Origin: Crossiella cryophila
GTDB lineage: Bacteria; Actinomycetota; Actinomycetes; Mycobacteriales; Pseudonocardiaceae
Assembly (NCBI RefSeq): GCF_014204915.1
Contig: NZ_JACHMH010000001.1
Span: 7,093,501-7,157,500, forward strand
Direction of reading: 5' to 3'
DNA length: 64,000 nt
Program-made: the position numbers and the translations under genes
Shown here: one piece after another, positions 17,274 to 25,208 of the stretch
Position numbering within the stretch: the stretch's first letter is position 1
Layout: every line of letters starts with the position of its first letter
The notes under the pieces: generated by a model
The model's input: only the letters and a program-made list of their open reading frames with translations
Told to the model about the DNA's origin: nothing
Databases searched by the model: none

Positions 17274-19449
17274 CTCCCCCCGCCGCCCGCTCACCGCCGC
17301 CCAGCGCGGGATCTGGTTCGGCCAGCAGCTCGCCCCGGACAGCCCGGCCTACAACACCGCCGACGTGGTGGAGATCCGCGGCGAGCTGGACACCGCCCTG
17401 CTGGTCGAGTCGATCTACACCTGCCTGACCGAGACCGAGGGCCTGCGCGCGGTCTTCGGCGTTGGCGAGGAACCCTGGCAGGAGACCGGTCCGCTCCCGG
17501 TGGTGCGGGTGCTCGACCTGTCCACCGAGGCCGATCCCCGGGCCACCGCGGCGAAACTCCTGGCCGAGGACCTGGCCACCCCGGTCCGGCTGGACGCCGG
17601 TCCGCTGACCGCCCAGTTCGTGCTCCGGGTCGGTCCGGCCGAGCACTGGTGGTGGCAGCGGGCGCACCACATCGCGGTGGACGGCTTCTCCTGCGCGCTG
17701 CTGCTGCGCCGGGTCGCCGAACTGCACACCGCCCAGGCCGAGGGCCGCGAACCCGCCCCGGCACTGACCTCGGTGACCGCCGCGCTGAGCGTGGACGCCG
17801 CCTACGCGAACTCCCCGCAACGCGTCGCCGACCGCGAGTTCTGGCTCGCCGAACTGACCGACGCGCCCGCACCCGTCTCACTGTCCACAATGGACTTCAA
17901 TGTTGGCGCGGGACTGGCGCTGCGGCTGGCCATCCCGGTGCCCGCCGACCTGGCCGACGCGCTCAAGGCCACCGCCACCCGGCTGTCCCGGACCTGGCCG
18001 GAACTGGCGATCGCCGCCGTGGCCGGGCTCACCGCGCGCAGGCTCGGCGTGGACGAGGTGCGGATCGGCCTGCCGGTGCTGGCCCGCTCGGCCGCCGCGG
18101 ACATGCGGATCGCGGGCACCCTGATGAACATCGTGCCGCTGCGGCTGCCCACCCCGCCGGGGGTGAGCCTGGCCGCGCTGGCCGAGTCCGTGGCCGACCA
18201 GCTCCGCCGCACCCGGCCGCATCACCGCTACCGGCATGAGGACCTGCGCCGGGACACCGGCGGCGCCGGGCTGTTCGGGCCGGTGGTCAACGTGCTGCCG
18301 TTCGCCACCACGCTGCGCTTCGGCGCGGCCGAGGCGTTGGCGCGCAACGTCTCCGCCGGTCCGGTGGAGGACCTGTGCGTGGCCTTCCGGCAGCAGCGGG
18401 ACGGTCTGTGGCTGGAACTGGACGCCCACCCCGAGCGCTACACCGCGGCCGAACTCACCGCCCTGCAAGAAGAACTGCTCACCCTGCTCTCGCACAGCGC
18501 GGCCGAACCGAAGACCCCGCTGCGCCCGGCGGCCGGCCCCGGGGCCTGGCGGCTGGACTCCCCCGCGGCGCCCCCGCTGTACCCGCTCGCCGAGGTCTTC
18601 ACGCACGACCTGGGCACCATCGCCGTGATCGAGGGCGACCGCGAGTGGACCTACGGCCAGCTGTGGGCCGGGATCTGCGGGGTGGCCGAAGCGTTGCGGC
18701 ACCGGGGAATCCGGCGCGGCGACCTGGTCGCGGTGGACCTGCCGCGCGGAGGTTCGGCGGTGATCACCTTCCTCGGCGTGCTCCAGGCCGGAGCGGCCTA
18801 CCTGCCGCTGGACCCGGCCGCTCCCCCGGCACGCAGGCAGGCCGTGCTCGCCGACGCCAAGCCCGCGCTGGTGCTCACCGCCCCGGACGTGGCCGCCCTC
18901 GCGCCCGCCCCGGCCCGCGCGCCGTGGTGCCCGGCCCCGCACGACCTGGCCTACGTGATCTACACCTCCGGCACCACCGGCACCCCCAAGGGCGTGGCGA
19001 TCGAGCACGGCGCGCTGTCCGCCTTCCTCGGCGCGGCGGCCAGCCGGTACCGGATCACCGCCAGGGACCGGGTGCTCCAGTTCGCGCCACTGCACTTCGA
19101 CGCCAGCGTGGAGGAGGTCTACCTGGCCCTGGGCGCGGGCGCCCGCCTGGTGGTGCGCACCGAGGGCGTGGAGTCGGTGGCCGCGCTGCTCGCCGAGTGC
19201 GCGGCGGCCGGGATCACCGTGCTGGACCTGCCCACCGGGTACTGGCACGAGCTGGCCTACGCGGTCTGCGCCGGCGAGCTGAGCCTGCCGCCCTCGGTAC
19301 GCCTGGTGATCATCGGCGGGGAGGCGGCCGCGCCGGAGTGGGTGCGGCGGTGGCGGACGAGCGTGCCGGGGGTCGCGCTGGTCAACAGCTACGGACCGAC
19401 CGAGACCACGGTCGTGGCCACCACCGCGGTGCTCAGTGGCCCGGCGTGA
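17266..19449 (+). CDS. dhbF: NRPS N-terminal piece: C-A(N-term half)
   Basis: The piece has 727 residues. A condensation domain (TAAQRGIWFGQQL at the start, active HHIAVDGFS near residue 140, about 1-430) is followed by the first half of an adenylation domain: [17 protein letters not shown] (A3), HFDASVEEVYLALGAG (A4) and NSYGPTETT (A5). The protein stops 12 residues after GPTETT. A6-A10 and the carrier are absent from this strand and occur at the start of the 11026-15924 gene. The acidic pocket residues (Glu at the 239 position, Asp at 278, GrsA numbering) suggest a basic amino acid. The C domain should accept DHB from the aryl carrier. GTG 17266 with AAGGAGG 6 nt upstream is inside the esterase 3' end. 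The 3' end overlaps the convergent acetyltransferase gene by 17 bp. Confidence 0.9.
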   Translation: MPDSPRRPLTAAQRGIWFGQQLAPDSPAYNTADVVEIRGELDTALLVESIYTCLTETEGLRAVFGVGEEPWQETGPLPVVRVLDLSTEADPRATAAKLLAEDLATPVRLDAGPLTAQFVLRVGPAEHWWWQRAHHIAVDGFSCALLLRRVAELHTAQAEGREPAPALTSVTAALSVDAAYANSPQRVADREFWLAELTDAPAPVSLSTMDFNVGAGLALRLAIPVPADLADALKATATRLSRTWPELAIAAVAGLTARRLGVDEVRIGLPVLARSAAADMRIAGTLMNIVPLRLPTPPGVSLAALAESVADQLRRTRPHHRYRHEDLRRDTGGAGLFGPVVNVLPFATTLRFGAAEALARNVSAGPVEDLCVAFRQQRDGLWLELDAHPERYTAAELTALQEELLTLLSHSAAEPKTPLRPAAGPGAWRLDSPAAPPLYPLAEVFTHDLGTIAVIEGDREWTYGQLWAGICGVAEALRHRGIRRGDLVAVDLPRGGSAVITFLGVLQAGAAYLPLDPAAPPARRQAVLADAKPALVLTAPDVAALAPAPARAPWCPAPHDLAYVIYTSGTTGTPKGVAIEHGALSAFLGAAASRYRITARDRVLQFAPLHFDASVEEVYLALGAGARLVVRTEGVESVAALLAECAAAGITVLDLPTGYWHELAYAVCAGELSLPPSVRLVIIGGEAAAPEWVRRWRTSVPGVALVNSYGPTETTVVATTAVLSGPA

Positions 19450-20089
19450 GCGCGGGCAGATCGGCCGGGGTGCGCGGGTAGGCGTAGAGCGCGGCGCGCT
19501 TGTGCGGCAGTTCGACCTCGCCGAGCAGGCCGCCGCCGGTCACCACGGCCACCGCGGCGTCCAGCCTGCGGGCCACCCGGTGATCGGCGGCGGGGTCGGT
19601 GACCACCCGGCGGCAGGCCGGTTCGGCGGCGAACACCGCCGGGATCAGCTCCAGCCAGAACTTGTAGGCCAGGCCCTGCCCGGCCACCTCCGGATCGCCG
19701 ATCGCGCCGTGCAGCCCGAGGTCGTGCGGCAGCGCCGGGTAGTGCGCGGCCACCACGTCGCGGGCCGCCCGGTACAGCTCGACGTAGCCGATCGGCCGGT
19801 CGTTGAGCCGCACGATGAACGGGCGGCAGTAGGTCCCGGCCAGCTGCGTGCGCAGGGTCGCCGCCCAGCGCTCGCGCGGCCATGCCTGGTCCCAGAACCC
19901 GGCCACGTGCGGCAGGTTCATCCAGCCGTGCACCAGGTCGAGATCCTCGCCCTGCGGCAGGGCCGGGGTCATCGACCAGGGTGCGGTCAGGGCAGGCAGC
20001 GGCGGCGGCCCCGCTGCCAGCACCCGCTCGGACAGGCCGGTGTGGATCTCCCGTGGGCAATGTGTCCGTGTGTCATCCACCGTGCTCAC
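19433..20089 (-). CDS. IucB/RhbD-like siderophore acetyltransferase
   Basis: The protein has 218 residues of the GNAT superfamily, siderophore (IucB/AlcB/DesC/MbtK) branch. The typical marks are DLDLVHGWMNLPHVAGFWDQ near residue 50, RPFIVRLNDRPIGYVELYR near 90 and HDLGLHGAIGDPEVAGQGL with the acetyl-CoA loop near 125. Relatives acylate N-hydroxylysine or similar amines in hydroxamate siderophores. The GTG start has GAGGGG upstream, and an iron box is 15 bp upstream. No amine monooxygenase is in the window, so its substrate in a catecholate locus is unclear. Its last codons overlap the truncated end of the NRPS piece and may have been altered by the rearrangement. Confidence 0.82.
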   Translation of the reverse strand: MSTVDDTRTHCPREIHTGLSERVLAAGPPPLPALTAPWSMTPALPQGEDLDLVHGWMNLPHVAGFWDQAWPRERWAATLRTQLAGTYCRPFIVRLNDRPIGYVELYRAARDVVAAHYPALPHDLGLHGAIGDPEVAGQGLAYKFWLELIPAVFAAEPACRRVVTDPAADHRVARRLDAAVAVVTGGGLLGEVELPHKRAALYAYPRTPADLPALTPGH

Positions 20090-20103
20090 TCGCGTCCCCT
20101 CAG

Positions 20104-20122
20104 TTTGGTTAGCCTAACCTAA
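20104..20122. promoter_or_regulatory. Iron box in front of the siderophore acetyltransferase
   Basis: TTTGGTTAGCCTAACCTAA differs from the DmdR/IdeR consensus at one or two positions. It lies 15 bp upstream of the GTG start. Confidence 0.88.
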
Positions 20123-20167
20123 CTTGAAGGACGGCAAAGAGCCACCCGATCGGATGACAAGAAACCG

Positions 20168-21502
20168 TTAGGTGACCTGTGGGACCGGTCGCAGTGCCGG
20201 GTGCAGCCAGACGAAGGCGGTGGCCAGCCCGCAGGCGATCACCGAGGCCAGCACCGGGAACACCGGATCCACGCCGTAGAGCGCGGTCCCGGCCAGCGGC
20301 CCGATCACGAAGGTGGAGCCGGTCACGGTCTGCACCAGCCCGGCCACCGAGCCCTGCTCGTCCGGACCGACCAGCAAGGTCGGCGCGGTCGCGTACCCCG
20401 GCACGGCCAGCCCGATCCCCAGCGCCAGCAACGCCATCGCCCCCGCGATCAGCCACAGCTGCCCCGCACCCAGCAGGCCCAGCAACGCGAGCAGTGCGAT
20501 CGGCGCGCCCACCCGCAGCAGCCGGGCGGCCGGCCAGCCCAGCTTCGGCACCAGCACCCCCTGCACCAGGATCAGCACCACCCCGGCGCCGAAGGAGATG
20601 ATCCCGGTGGCGGTCACGGTCTGCTCGGCGGTGAGCCGGAGCCGGTCCTGCACCAGGAATCCCAGCAGCACCAGCACCATGCTGAGCGCGAGGTAGAGCC
20701 CGAATCCGCTCAGCAGCACCGGCCACAGCCGTCGATCCCAGGGCCGCAACGCCGTCCGCCTGCCCGCCTCGGGCCGAGCCCGCGCGGCAGGCGGCCCACC
20801 CGGAATGGCCACCACGACCACGATCAACGCCACCGCGGCCACCGCGGGCGCGGCCCACACCGGCCCCAGCAACCCGGCGAACCCCAGTGCCCCACCGAGT
20901 GCGGGCCCCAACGCGATGGCCAGCCCCTGCATCGCGCCGATCTGCCCGATCCCCTTGGTCCGGGTCCGCTCGTCCGTGGTGGCCGCCGCGATGATCGCGA
21001 CCGCCGCCACCGGCACCGCGCCGACCCCGGCGCCGAAGATCACGCTGCGGGTGAGCAGCATCAGCGCCAATGTGCCGCCCGGACTGAGCACACCGGCGAG
21101 GGCGGCCTGGGTGACACCGGCGAAACCGACCAGGCCGAGCACCGCCAGTGCCGAACCGGCCAGCATCACCGGCCGGTGCCCGAACCGGTCCACCGCCCGC
21201 CCCCACCACAGCGCGGTCGCGGTGAAGACCACCGCGGCGCCGGTGACCACCAGACCGATGGCGATCTCGGCCAGCCCCACCTCGCGGGCCAGCGGCGCGA
21301 GCACCGGGGACAGCGCCTGCTGCGCGGTGAACACCGCCAGCACCCCGAACAACAACACCGGCAACCGCACGCCATGCCCGGCCCCGGCCGCAGCCGACCC
21401 ACCCGCGCCCGCCACGCCTGCCCCACCCGCACCCGCGCCCGGCTCACCCGCACCTGGCCCGCTCGTCCCCTGCACGTCCACCCGAAACCCCAGCCCCTCC
21501 AC
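20168..21502 (-). CDS. MFS exporter, probable siderophore efflux
   Basis: The protein has about 444 residues. After a Gly/Ala-rich N-terminal tail of about 45 residues there are twelve predicted membrane segments. The MFS loop motif appears as WWGRAVDRFGHRPVM between TM2 and TM3. An iron box is about 40 bp upstream and the siderophore acetyltransferase is downstream, so an EntS-like export role is the natural reading. The start is uncertain: GTG 21502 gives the Gly-rich tail, and GTG codons about 20-30 bp further in are alternatives. Confidence 0.83.
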   Translation of the reverse strand: MEGLGFRVDVQGTSGPGAGEPGAGAGGAGVAGAGGSAAAGAGHGVRLPVLLFGVLAVFTAQQALSPVLAPLAREVGLAEIAIGLVVTGAAVVFTATALWWGRAVDRFGHRPVMLAGSALAVLGLVGFAGVTQAALAGVLSPGGTLALMLLTRSVIFGAGVGAVPVAAVAIIAAATTDERTRTKGIGQIGAMQGLAIALGPALGGALGFAGLLGPVWAAPAVAAVALIVVVVAIPGGPPAARARPEAGRRTALRPWDRRLWPVLLSGFGLYLALSMVLVLLGFLVQDRLRLTAEQTVTATGIISFGAGVVLILVQGVLVPKLGWPAARLLRVGAPIALLALLGLLGAGQLWLIAGAMALLALGIGLAVPGYATAPTLLVGPDEQGSVAGLVQTVTGSTFVIGPLAGTALYGVDPVFPVLASVIACGLATAFVWLHPALRPVPQVT

Positions 21503-21538
21503 CGGGCGCCCGCCCCCAGCAGACGCGACACCAGGGTG

Positions 21539-21557
21539 TTAGGTTTGCCTTACCTTC
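21539..21557. promoter_or_regulatory. Weaker iron box in front of the MFS exporter
   Basis: TTAGGTTTGCCTTACCTTC keeps both half-sites of the DmdR/IdeR box with several mismatches. It lies 37 bp upstream of the MFS start and about 70 bp upstream of the small divergent gene. Confidence 0.7.
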
Positions 21558-21625
21558 CCCGGACTGTCAAGCAGACCCCGCCCGAAGCCGTCAGACTGAC
21601 CCACACCAGAACCCGGGGAGCAGTC

Positions 21626-21862
21626 GTGGCGAAACGTCGATGGGCGGACCTGACCAGCACGCAACGCGGTGGGATCGTGGCGCTCGGCCTGGTCCAGCTG
21701 ACCCTCGCGAGCCTTGCCTGGCGCGACCTGTCCCGCCGCCCCGCCGAGCAGGTGCGCGGCCCGAAACGCCTGTGGGCCTTGGCCATCGGGGTGAACTTCG
21801 CCGGTCCGCTGGCCTACTTCCGCTTCGGCCGGGTACGCGCCGGTGCTCACCGCCCGGACTGA
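21626..21862 (+). CDS. Small PLDc_N-type membrane protein
   Basis: The protein has 78 residues and two predicted membrane segments (GGIVALGLVQLTLASLAW and LWALAIGVNFAGPLAYFRFGR). The second matches the PLDc_N (phospholipase D N-terminal) motif found in small actinobacterial membrane proteins of unknown role. GTG 21626 follows GGGGAG. It is divergent from the MFS gene across the iron box and its 3' end overlaps the convergent CGNR gene by 16 bp. Confidence 0.75.
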   Translation: MAKRRWADLTSTQRGGIVALGLVQLTLASLAWRDLSRRPAEQVRGPKRLWALAIGVNFAGPLAYFRFGRVRAGAHRPD

Positions 21863-22398
21863 CGTTCCCGGAACGCGATCATGTTCATCCGGTTGCCGCA
21901 GCGCACCGTGCAGAACCGCTTGAGCCCGTTGCGCGAGAGGTCCAGCAGCAGCCCGGTGCAGTCCGGCGCGGCGCACACCCGCAGCCGCCCCATCTCGTCC
22001 ATCCGGATCACGTCGATGAACCCCAGCGCCGCCTCCACCCGGATCCGCTCGGCCAGCGGGGCCTCCGGGGCGGTCGCGTGGATGTGCCAGTCGTGCTCGT
22101 CGTGCCGGATCAGGTAGGGCAGTGCCCGCGCCTCCCGGAGCATCCGGTTGACCACCTCCACCGCGTCGTCCCGCTCCAGGGTCCAGACCTGGCGCAGCAG
22201 CTCCCTGGTGACCCGGACCTCGCGGAGTTCGGCCTGGTCGTGGTCGATGCGGCCGGAGTAGGTGTGCCGGGCCAGCAGCTCGGCCAGCTGCTCGACCGTG
22301 GCCAGCTCATCCGTGCCACTGCGCGAGGCCCCTGGATCGGTGTTGCCGAGCACGACCACGAACTCCAGCGCCTCCTGTGTGTCAGGGGCAAAATGCAA
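21847..22398 (-). CDS. CGNR zinc-finger transcriptional regulator
   Basis: The protein has 183 residues. The N-terminal ABATE-type region is followed by a C-terminal zinc finger: RVCAAPDCTGLLLDLSRN, then RFCTVRCGNRMNMIAFRER, which contains the family's CGNR signature. The start is TTG 22398 with GAGGAG 5 nt upstream. It is divergent from the EamA transporter gene, with a gap of about 77 bp. This pairing is common in actinomycetes and suggests local control of the transporter. Confidence 0.88.
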   Translation of the reverse strand: MHFAPDTQEALEFVVVLGNTDPGASRSGTDELATVEQLAELLARHTYSGRIDHDQAELREVRVTRELLRQVWTLERDDAVEVVNRMLREARALPYLIRHDEHDWHIHATAPEAPLAERIRVEAALGFIDVIRMDEMGRLRVCAAPDCTGLLLDLSRNGLKRFCTVRCGNRMNMIAFRERQSGR

Positions 22399-22475
22399 TT
22401 TGACTCCTCACAGTCGGCGGACTTAGCGTCAGGGCCGTAGCAACTTTAGCCCATGACACACCGCCGGGAGGCGCC

Positions 22476-23417
22476 ATGCAGCTCGCTCCGACGTCCGCGG
22501 GACTGACCGCGGCGGCCGTCTCCGTCGTCTCCTTCGGCACTTCCGGGGCGTTCGTGAAACCGCTGCTGGCCGCGGGCTGGTCGCCCGCGGCCGCGGTCGC
22601 CGCCAGGGTCCTGGTCGCCGGGCTCGCGCTGCTGCCGTTCACCCTGCACGCCCTGCGCGGCCGCTGGGACGTGCTGTGGCGGGGCCGCTGGCGGGTGCTC
22701 GGCATGGGCCTGGTCGCGGTCGCCTTCACCCAGCTCGCCTACTTCGCCGCGCTGACCCGCATCCCGGTCGCCACCGCCCTGCTGATCGAGTACCTGGCGC
22801 CGTTGCTGCTGGTCGGCGCCACCTGGGCGGCCACCCGCCGCAGGCCGGGCGCGACCGTCCTGGCCGGTTCCGCCCTCGCGGTCGGCGGCCTGGTCCTGGT
22901 CATCGGCCCCGGCGCGGTCCAGGCGGTGGACCCGCTCGGCCTGCTCTTCGCCTTCGCCGCGGCCATCGGCTGCGCCGCCTACTTCGTCATCGCCGCCCGA
23001 CCGGCCGACGGCCTGGCCCCCACCGCCCTGGCAGGCACCGGCCTGCTGCTGGCCGCGGTACTGCTGCTGCTCGCGGGTGCCCTGGACCTGCTGCCGTTCA
23101 CCGCGCACTTCGGCGAGGTCACCGTGCTGGGCCAGGCCGCGCCGTGGTGGGCGCCGCTGCTGGTGGTCGCGATCATCGGCACCGCCATCGCCTACGCCAC
23201 CGGCATCGCCGCCTCCAACCTGCTCGGCGCCCGCCTGGCCTCCTTCGTCGGCCTGCTGGAGGTCGTCTCCGCCTCGATCTTCGCCTGGCTGCTGCTCGGC
23301 GAGGAACTCACCCTGCTGCAACTGGCGGGCGGGGCGCTGATCCTGGGCGGGATCGCCGCGGTGCGGGCGGAACGGCCGGCCGCACCGGCCCCCGAACCGG
23401 TGGTCTGCCTCGCCTAG
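22476..23417 (+). CDS. EamA/DMT-family transporter
   Basis: The protein has 313 residues, ten predicted membrane segments and two EamA repeats (the first around SFGTSGAFVKPLLAAGW...LTRIPVATALLIEYLAPLLL, the second ending AWLLLGEELTLLQLAGGALILGG). These are drug/metabolite exporters of broad substrate. ATG 22476 is preceded by GGGAGG. Substrate unknown; probably controlled by the divergent CGNR regulator. Confidence 0.88.
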   Translation: MQLAPTSAGLTAAAVSVVSFGTSGAFVKPLLAAGWSPAAAVAARVLVAGLALLPFTLHALRGRWDVLWRGRWRVLGMGLVAVAFTQLAYFAALTRIPVATALLIEYLAPLLLVGATWAATRRRPGATVLAGSALAVGGLVLVIGPGAVQAVDPLGLLFAFAAAIGCAAYFVIAARPADGLAPTALAGTGLLLAAVLLLLAGALDLLPFTAHFGEVTVLGQAAPWWAPLLVVAIIGTAIAYATGIAASNLLGARLASFVGLLEVVSASIFAWLLLGEELTLLQLAGGALILGGIAAVRAERPAAPAPEPVVCLA

Positions 23418-23498
23418 TCCGCGCGGGCGCTCGAACCAGAACGAGCGGCTCCGGTTGTCCTGCGGGCAGTAGCCCCGGGCACCCATCCAGGCGGTGAT

Positions 23499-24014
23499 TC
23501 AGAGCGCGGCCAGCACCGTGGCGCGCTCCTCCGCCGACAGCCGCAACCCCACCTGGGAGGTGTCGGCGAAGACGAGTCGCAGGTACGGGACATCGCCGCC
23601 GACGTCCTCGGCCTGCGGCCGGGCATCGGCCACGCTGTGCCAGCGCAGCGCGAAATCGTCCTCGTCCTCCTCCAGCAGCGCGACCGTGGCGCCGTCGCTG
23701 ACCACCCACCGCTCCAGCTGTTCGATCTCCTCGTCGAAGCCGACGAACCGGCCCGCGTCGGTGTGGGTGAACCCGGTGGGCGGCATGTGCCGCCCCTTCG
23801 CATCCGCCCCGTCGGCGCCGCCGAACAAACCCTCCAGGAGACCGAGCGCGACCGTGAACGCCATGCCCACCTTGCGCCGCAGGCCATGGCCCCGGTTGAC
23901 CAACTCGGTGCTGGGCACCACGGTCAGCGGGGTCAGCACAACCGGCGGACCGAAGGTGGGCACCAGCTCCGCCAGCGCGGCGCGCACCCGCGCCTCTGGT
24001 TCCTGCGATTCCAT
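23499..24014 (-). CDS. Hypothetical protein
   Basis: The protein has about 171 residues. It looks soluble, with an acidic patch (VALLEEDEDDFALRWHSVA) and a hydrophobic helix near residue 45 (VGMAFTVALGLLEGLFGG). I recognise no family. ATG 24014 has AGGA 7 nt upstream; an in-frame GTG ten codons upstream is the alternative. It is convergent with the EamA gene across about 80 bp that hold no clear hairpin. Confidence 0.6.
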   Translation of the reverse strand: MESQEPEARVRAALAELVPTFGPPVVLTPLTVVPSTELVNRGHGLRRKVGMAFTVALGLLEGLFGGADGADAKGRHMPPTGFTHTDAGRFVGFDEEIEQLERWVVSDGATVALLEEDEDDFALRWHSVADARPQAEDVGGDVPYLRLVFADTSQVGLRLSAEERATVLAAL

Positions 24015-24190
24015 GTCACCATCCTGCCGGAGACCGCGGACCAACGCACCGGTGCGGGTGTGCGGGGCACCAGCGAATATGAATTTTCGTTCACATCCTC
24101 GTTATCGAGAAATTCACAATGTGGGAGGCCGACTTTCCCACATCGATCTTGAACAGTATGCTTGGCTTGAGCCAATAGGAGGGATGTGCG

Positions 24191-24565
24191 GTGCGCCGGG
24201 TGGTACTCGCGATCGTGTTGAGCCTGATCGGCGTGCTCACGCCGATCTGCGAACTGCACGTCGCCGAGGCCATGGTGCGTTCGGCGTCCGGCTCGCACAG
24301 TCCGGACCCGGCCAAGGAGCCGCAGAAACCGGCCAAGGAACTGCCGAAAAAGGAGAATCACAAAGAGGATTCGCCGCGGAAGAACACGCGGGAGACCCTG
24401 CTCCGGCTTGAGCTGCGGCGGCCCCGTCCGGCGAACGAAGTCCTGGTCGCACAACGGTCCGCGCTGCTCACGCGACCGGTCCAGGCTGCCCGTCCGGCGC
24501 AGGACCCGGTCGAGCACCTGCGTGACTTACGCACTCAGCCCGCTTTGCAGGTGTTTCGGAACTGA
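24191..24565 (+). CDS. Small secreted or membrane-anchored basic protein
   Basis: The protein has 124 residues. An N-terminal hydrophobic segment (residues 3-20) is followed by a highly charged Lys/Pro/Glu-rich linker (PAKEPQKPAKELPKKENHKE) and an Arg-rich tail. GTG 24191 has a very strong AGGAGGG 7 nt upstream. No family recognised. It lies 56 bp upstream of the carbonic anhydrase gene on the same strand; no promoter was identified between them, so it could be part of that operon. Confidence 0.6.
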   Translation: MRRVVLAIVLSLIGVLTPICELHVAEAMVRSASGSHSPDPAKEPQKPAKELPKKENHKEDSPRKNTRETLLRLELRRPRPANEVLVAQRSALLTRPVQAARPAQDPVEHLRDLRTQPALQVFRN

Positions 24566-24620
24566 TCGGCACGCACATCGCCGAACAGTCGAATACACAC
24601 AATGCACAGCGAGGGATCAC

Positions 24621-25208
24621 ATGGATATCCGTCGGTTGATCGAACGCGCCCGCGAACACCCCATCCGCCGTTCGAAGGACACCGGACGCACTCTTGCCGC
24701 CGGTCAGCAGCCCACCGCCCTGTTCATCACCTGCGCGGACTCGCGCATCGTGCCTGCCGCCATCACCGGGGCCGAACCGGGCAGTCTGTTCGAGTTGCGC
24801 ACCGCGGGCAACGTCATTCCCGAATATCGTCCGGACGAGTGCTCCAGTGAGATGGCCACCATCGAGTTCGCGGTGGTCGGGCTGCGGGTGCCCGAGATCA
24901 TCGTGTGCGGCCATTCCCATTGCGGCGCGGTCAGCGCGCTGCACGGCGCGGCCCTGGACCACCTGCCGACCATGCGCGGCTGGCTCTCCCGCCACCACCG
25001 GCTGCCCGAGGCGATCACCTCGATCGACCCGGCCCTGCGCGCCGAGGGCCAGCAGCACCTGCTGAACCAGCTGCGCGCGCTGGAGACCTACCCGTTCATC
25101 CAGGACCGGGTGCGGGCCGGCGAGCTGCGGGTGCACGGCTGGTTCTACGACATCGAGACCGGCGACGTGCTCACCCCGGCCGCGGCCACCGCCTTCGGAC
25201 CGCTGTGA
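24621..25208 (+). CDS. Beta-carbonic anhydrase
   Basis: The protein has 195 residues. Zinc and catalytic motifs are present: TCADSRIVP (Cys, Asp-Arg dyad) near residue 38 and CGHSHCGAV (His, Cys) near 97. It interconverts CO2 and bicarbonate in the cytoplasm. ATG 24621 follows GAGGGA. Its stop overlaps the start of a SulP transporter gene (GTGA), a tight operon that points to coupled bicarbonate uptake and hydration chemistry. Confidence 0.93.
   Translation: MDIRRLIERAREHPIRRSKDTGRTLAAGQQPTALFITCADSRIVPAAITGAEPGSLFELRTAGNVIPEYRPDECSSEMATIEFAVVGLRVPEIIVCGHSHCGAVSALHGAALDHLPTMRGWLSRHHRLPEAITSIDPALRAEGQQHLLNQLRALETYPFIQDRVRAGELRVHGWFYDIETGDVLTPAAATAFGPL

Noticed and set aside
15915-19460. Inverted repeats at the two NRPS junctions that could drive site-specific inversion
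   Set aside because: Compared by eye, the junctions share only a short palindromic CCGCGG context and no convincing inverted repeat, so a recombinase-driven switch is not supported from sequence alone; no invertase gene is present.
20104-21557. Inversion between iron boxes as the cause of the NRPS split
   Set aside because: Flipping box-to-box (15.93-20.11 kb) would put the acetyltransferase between the two NRPS halves and would not restore the gene.
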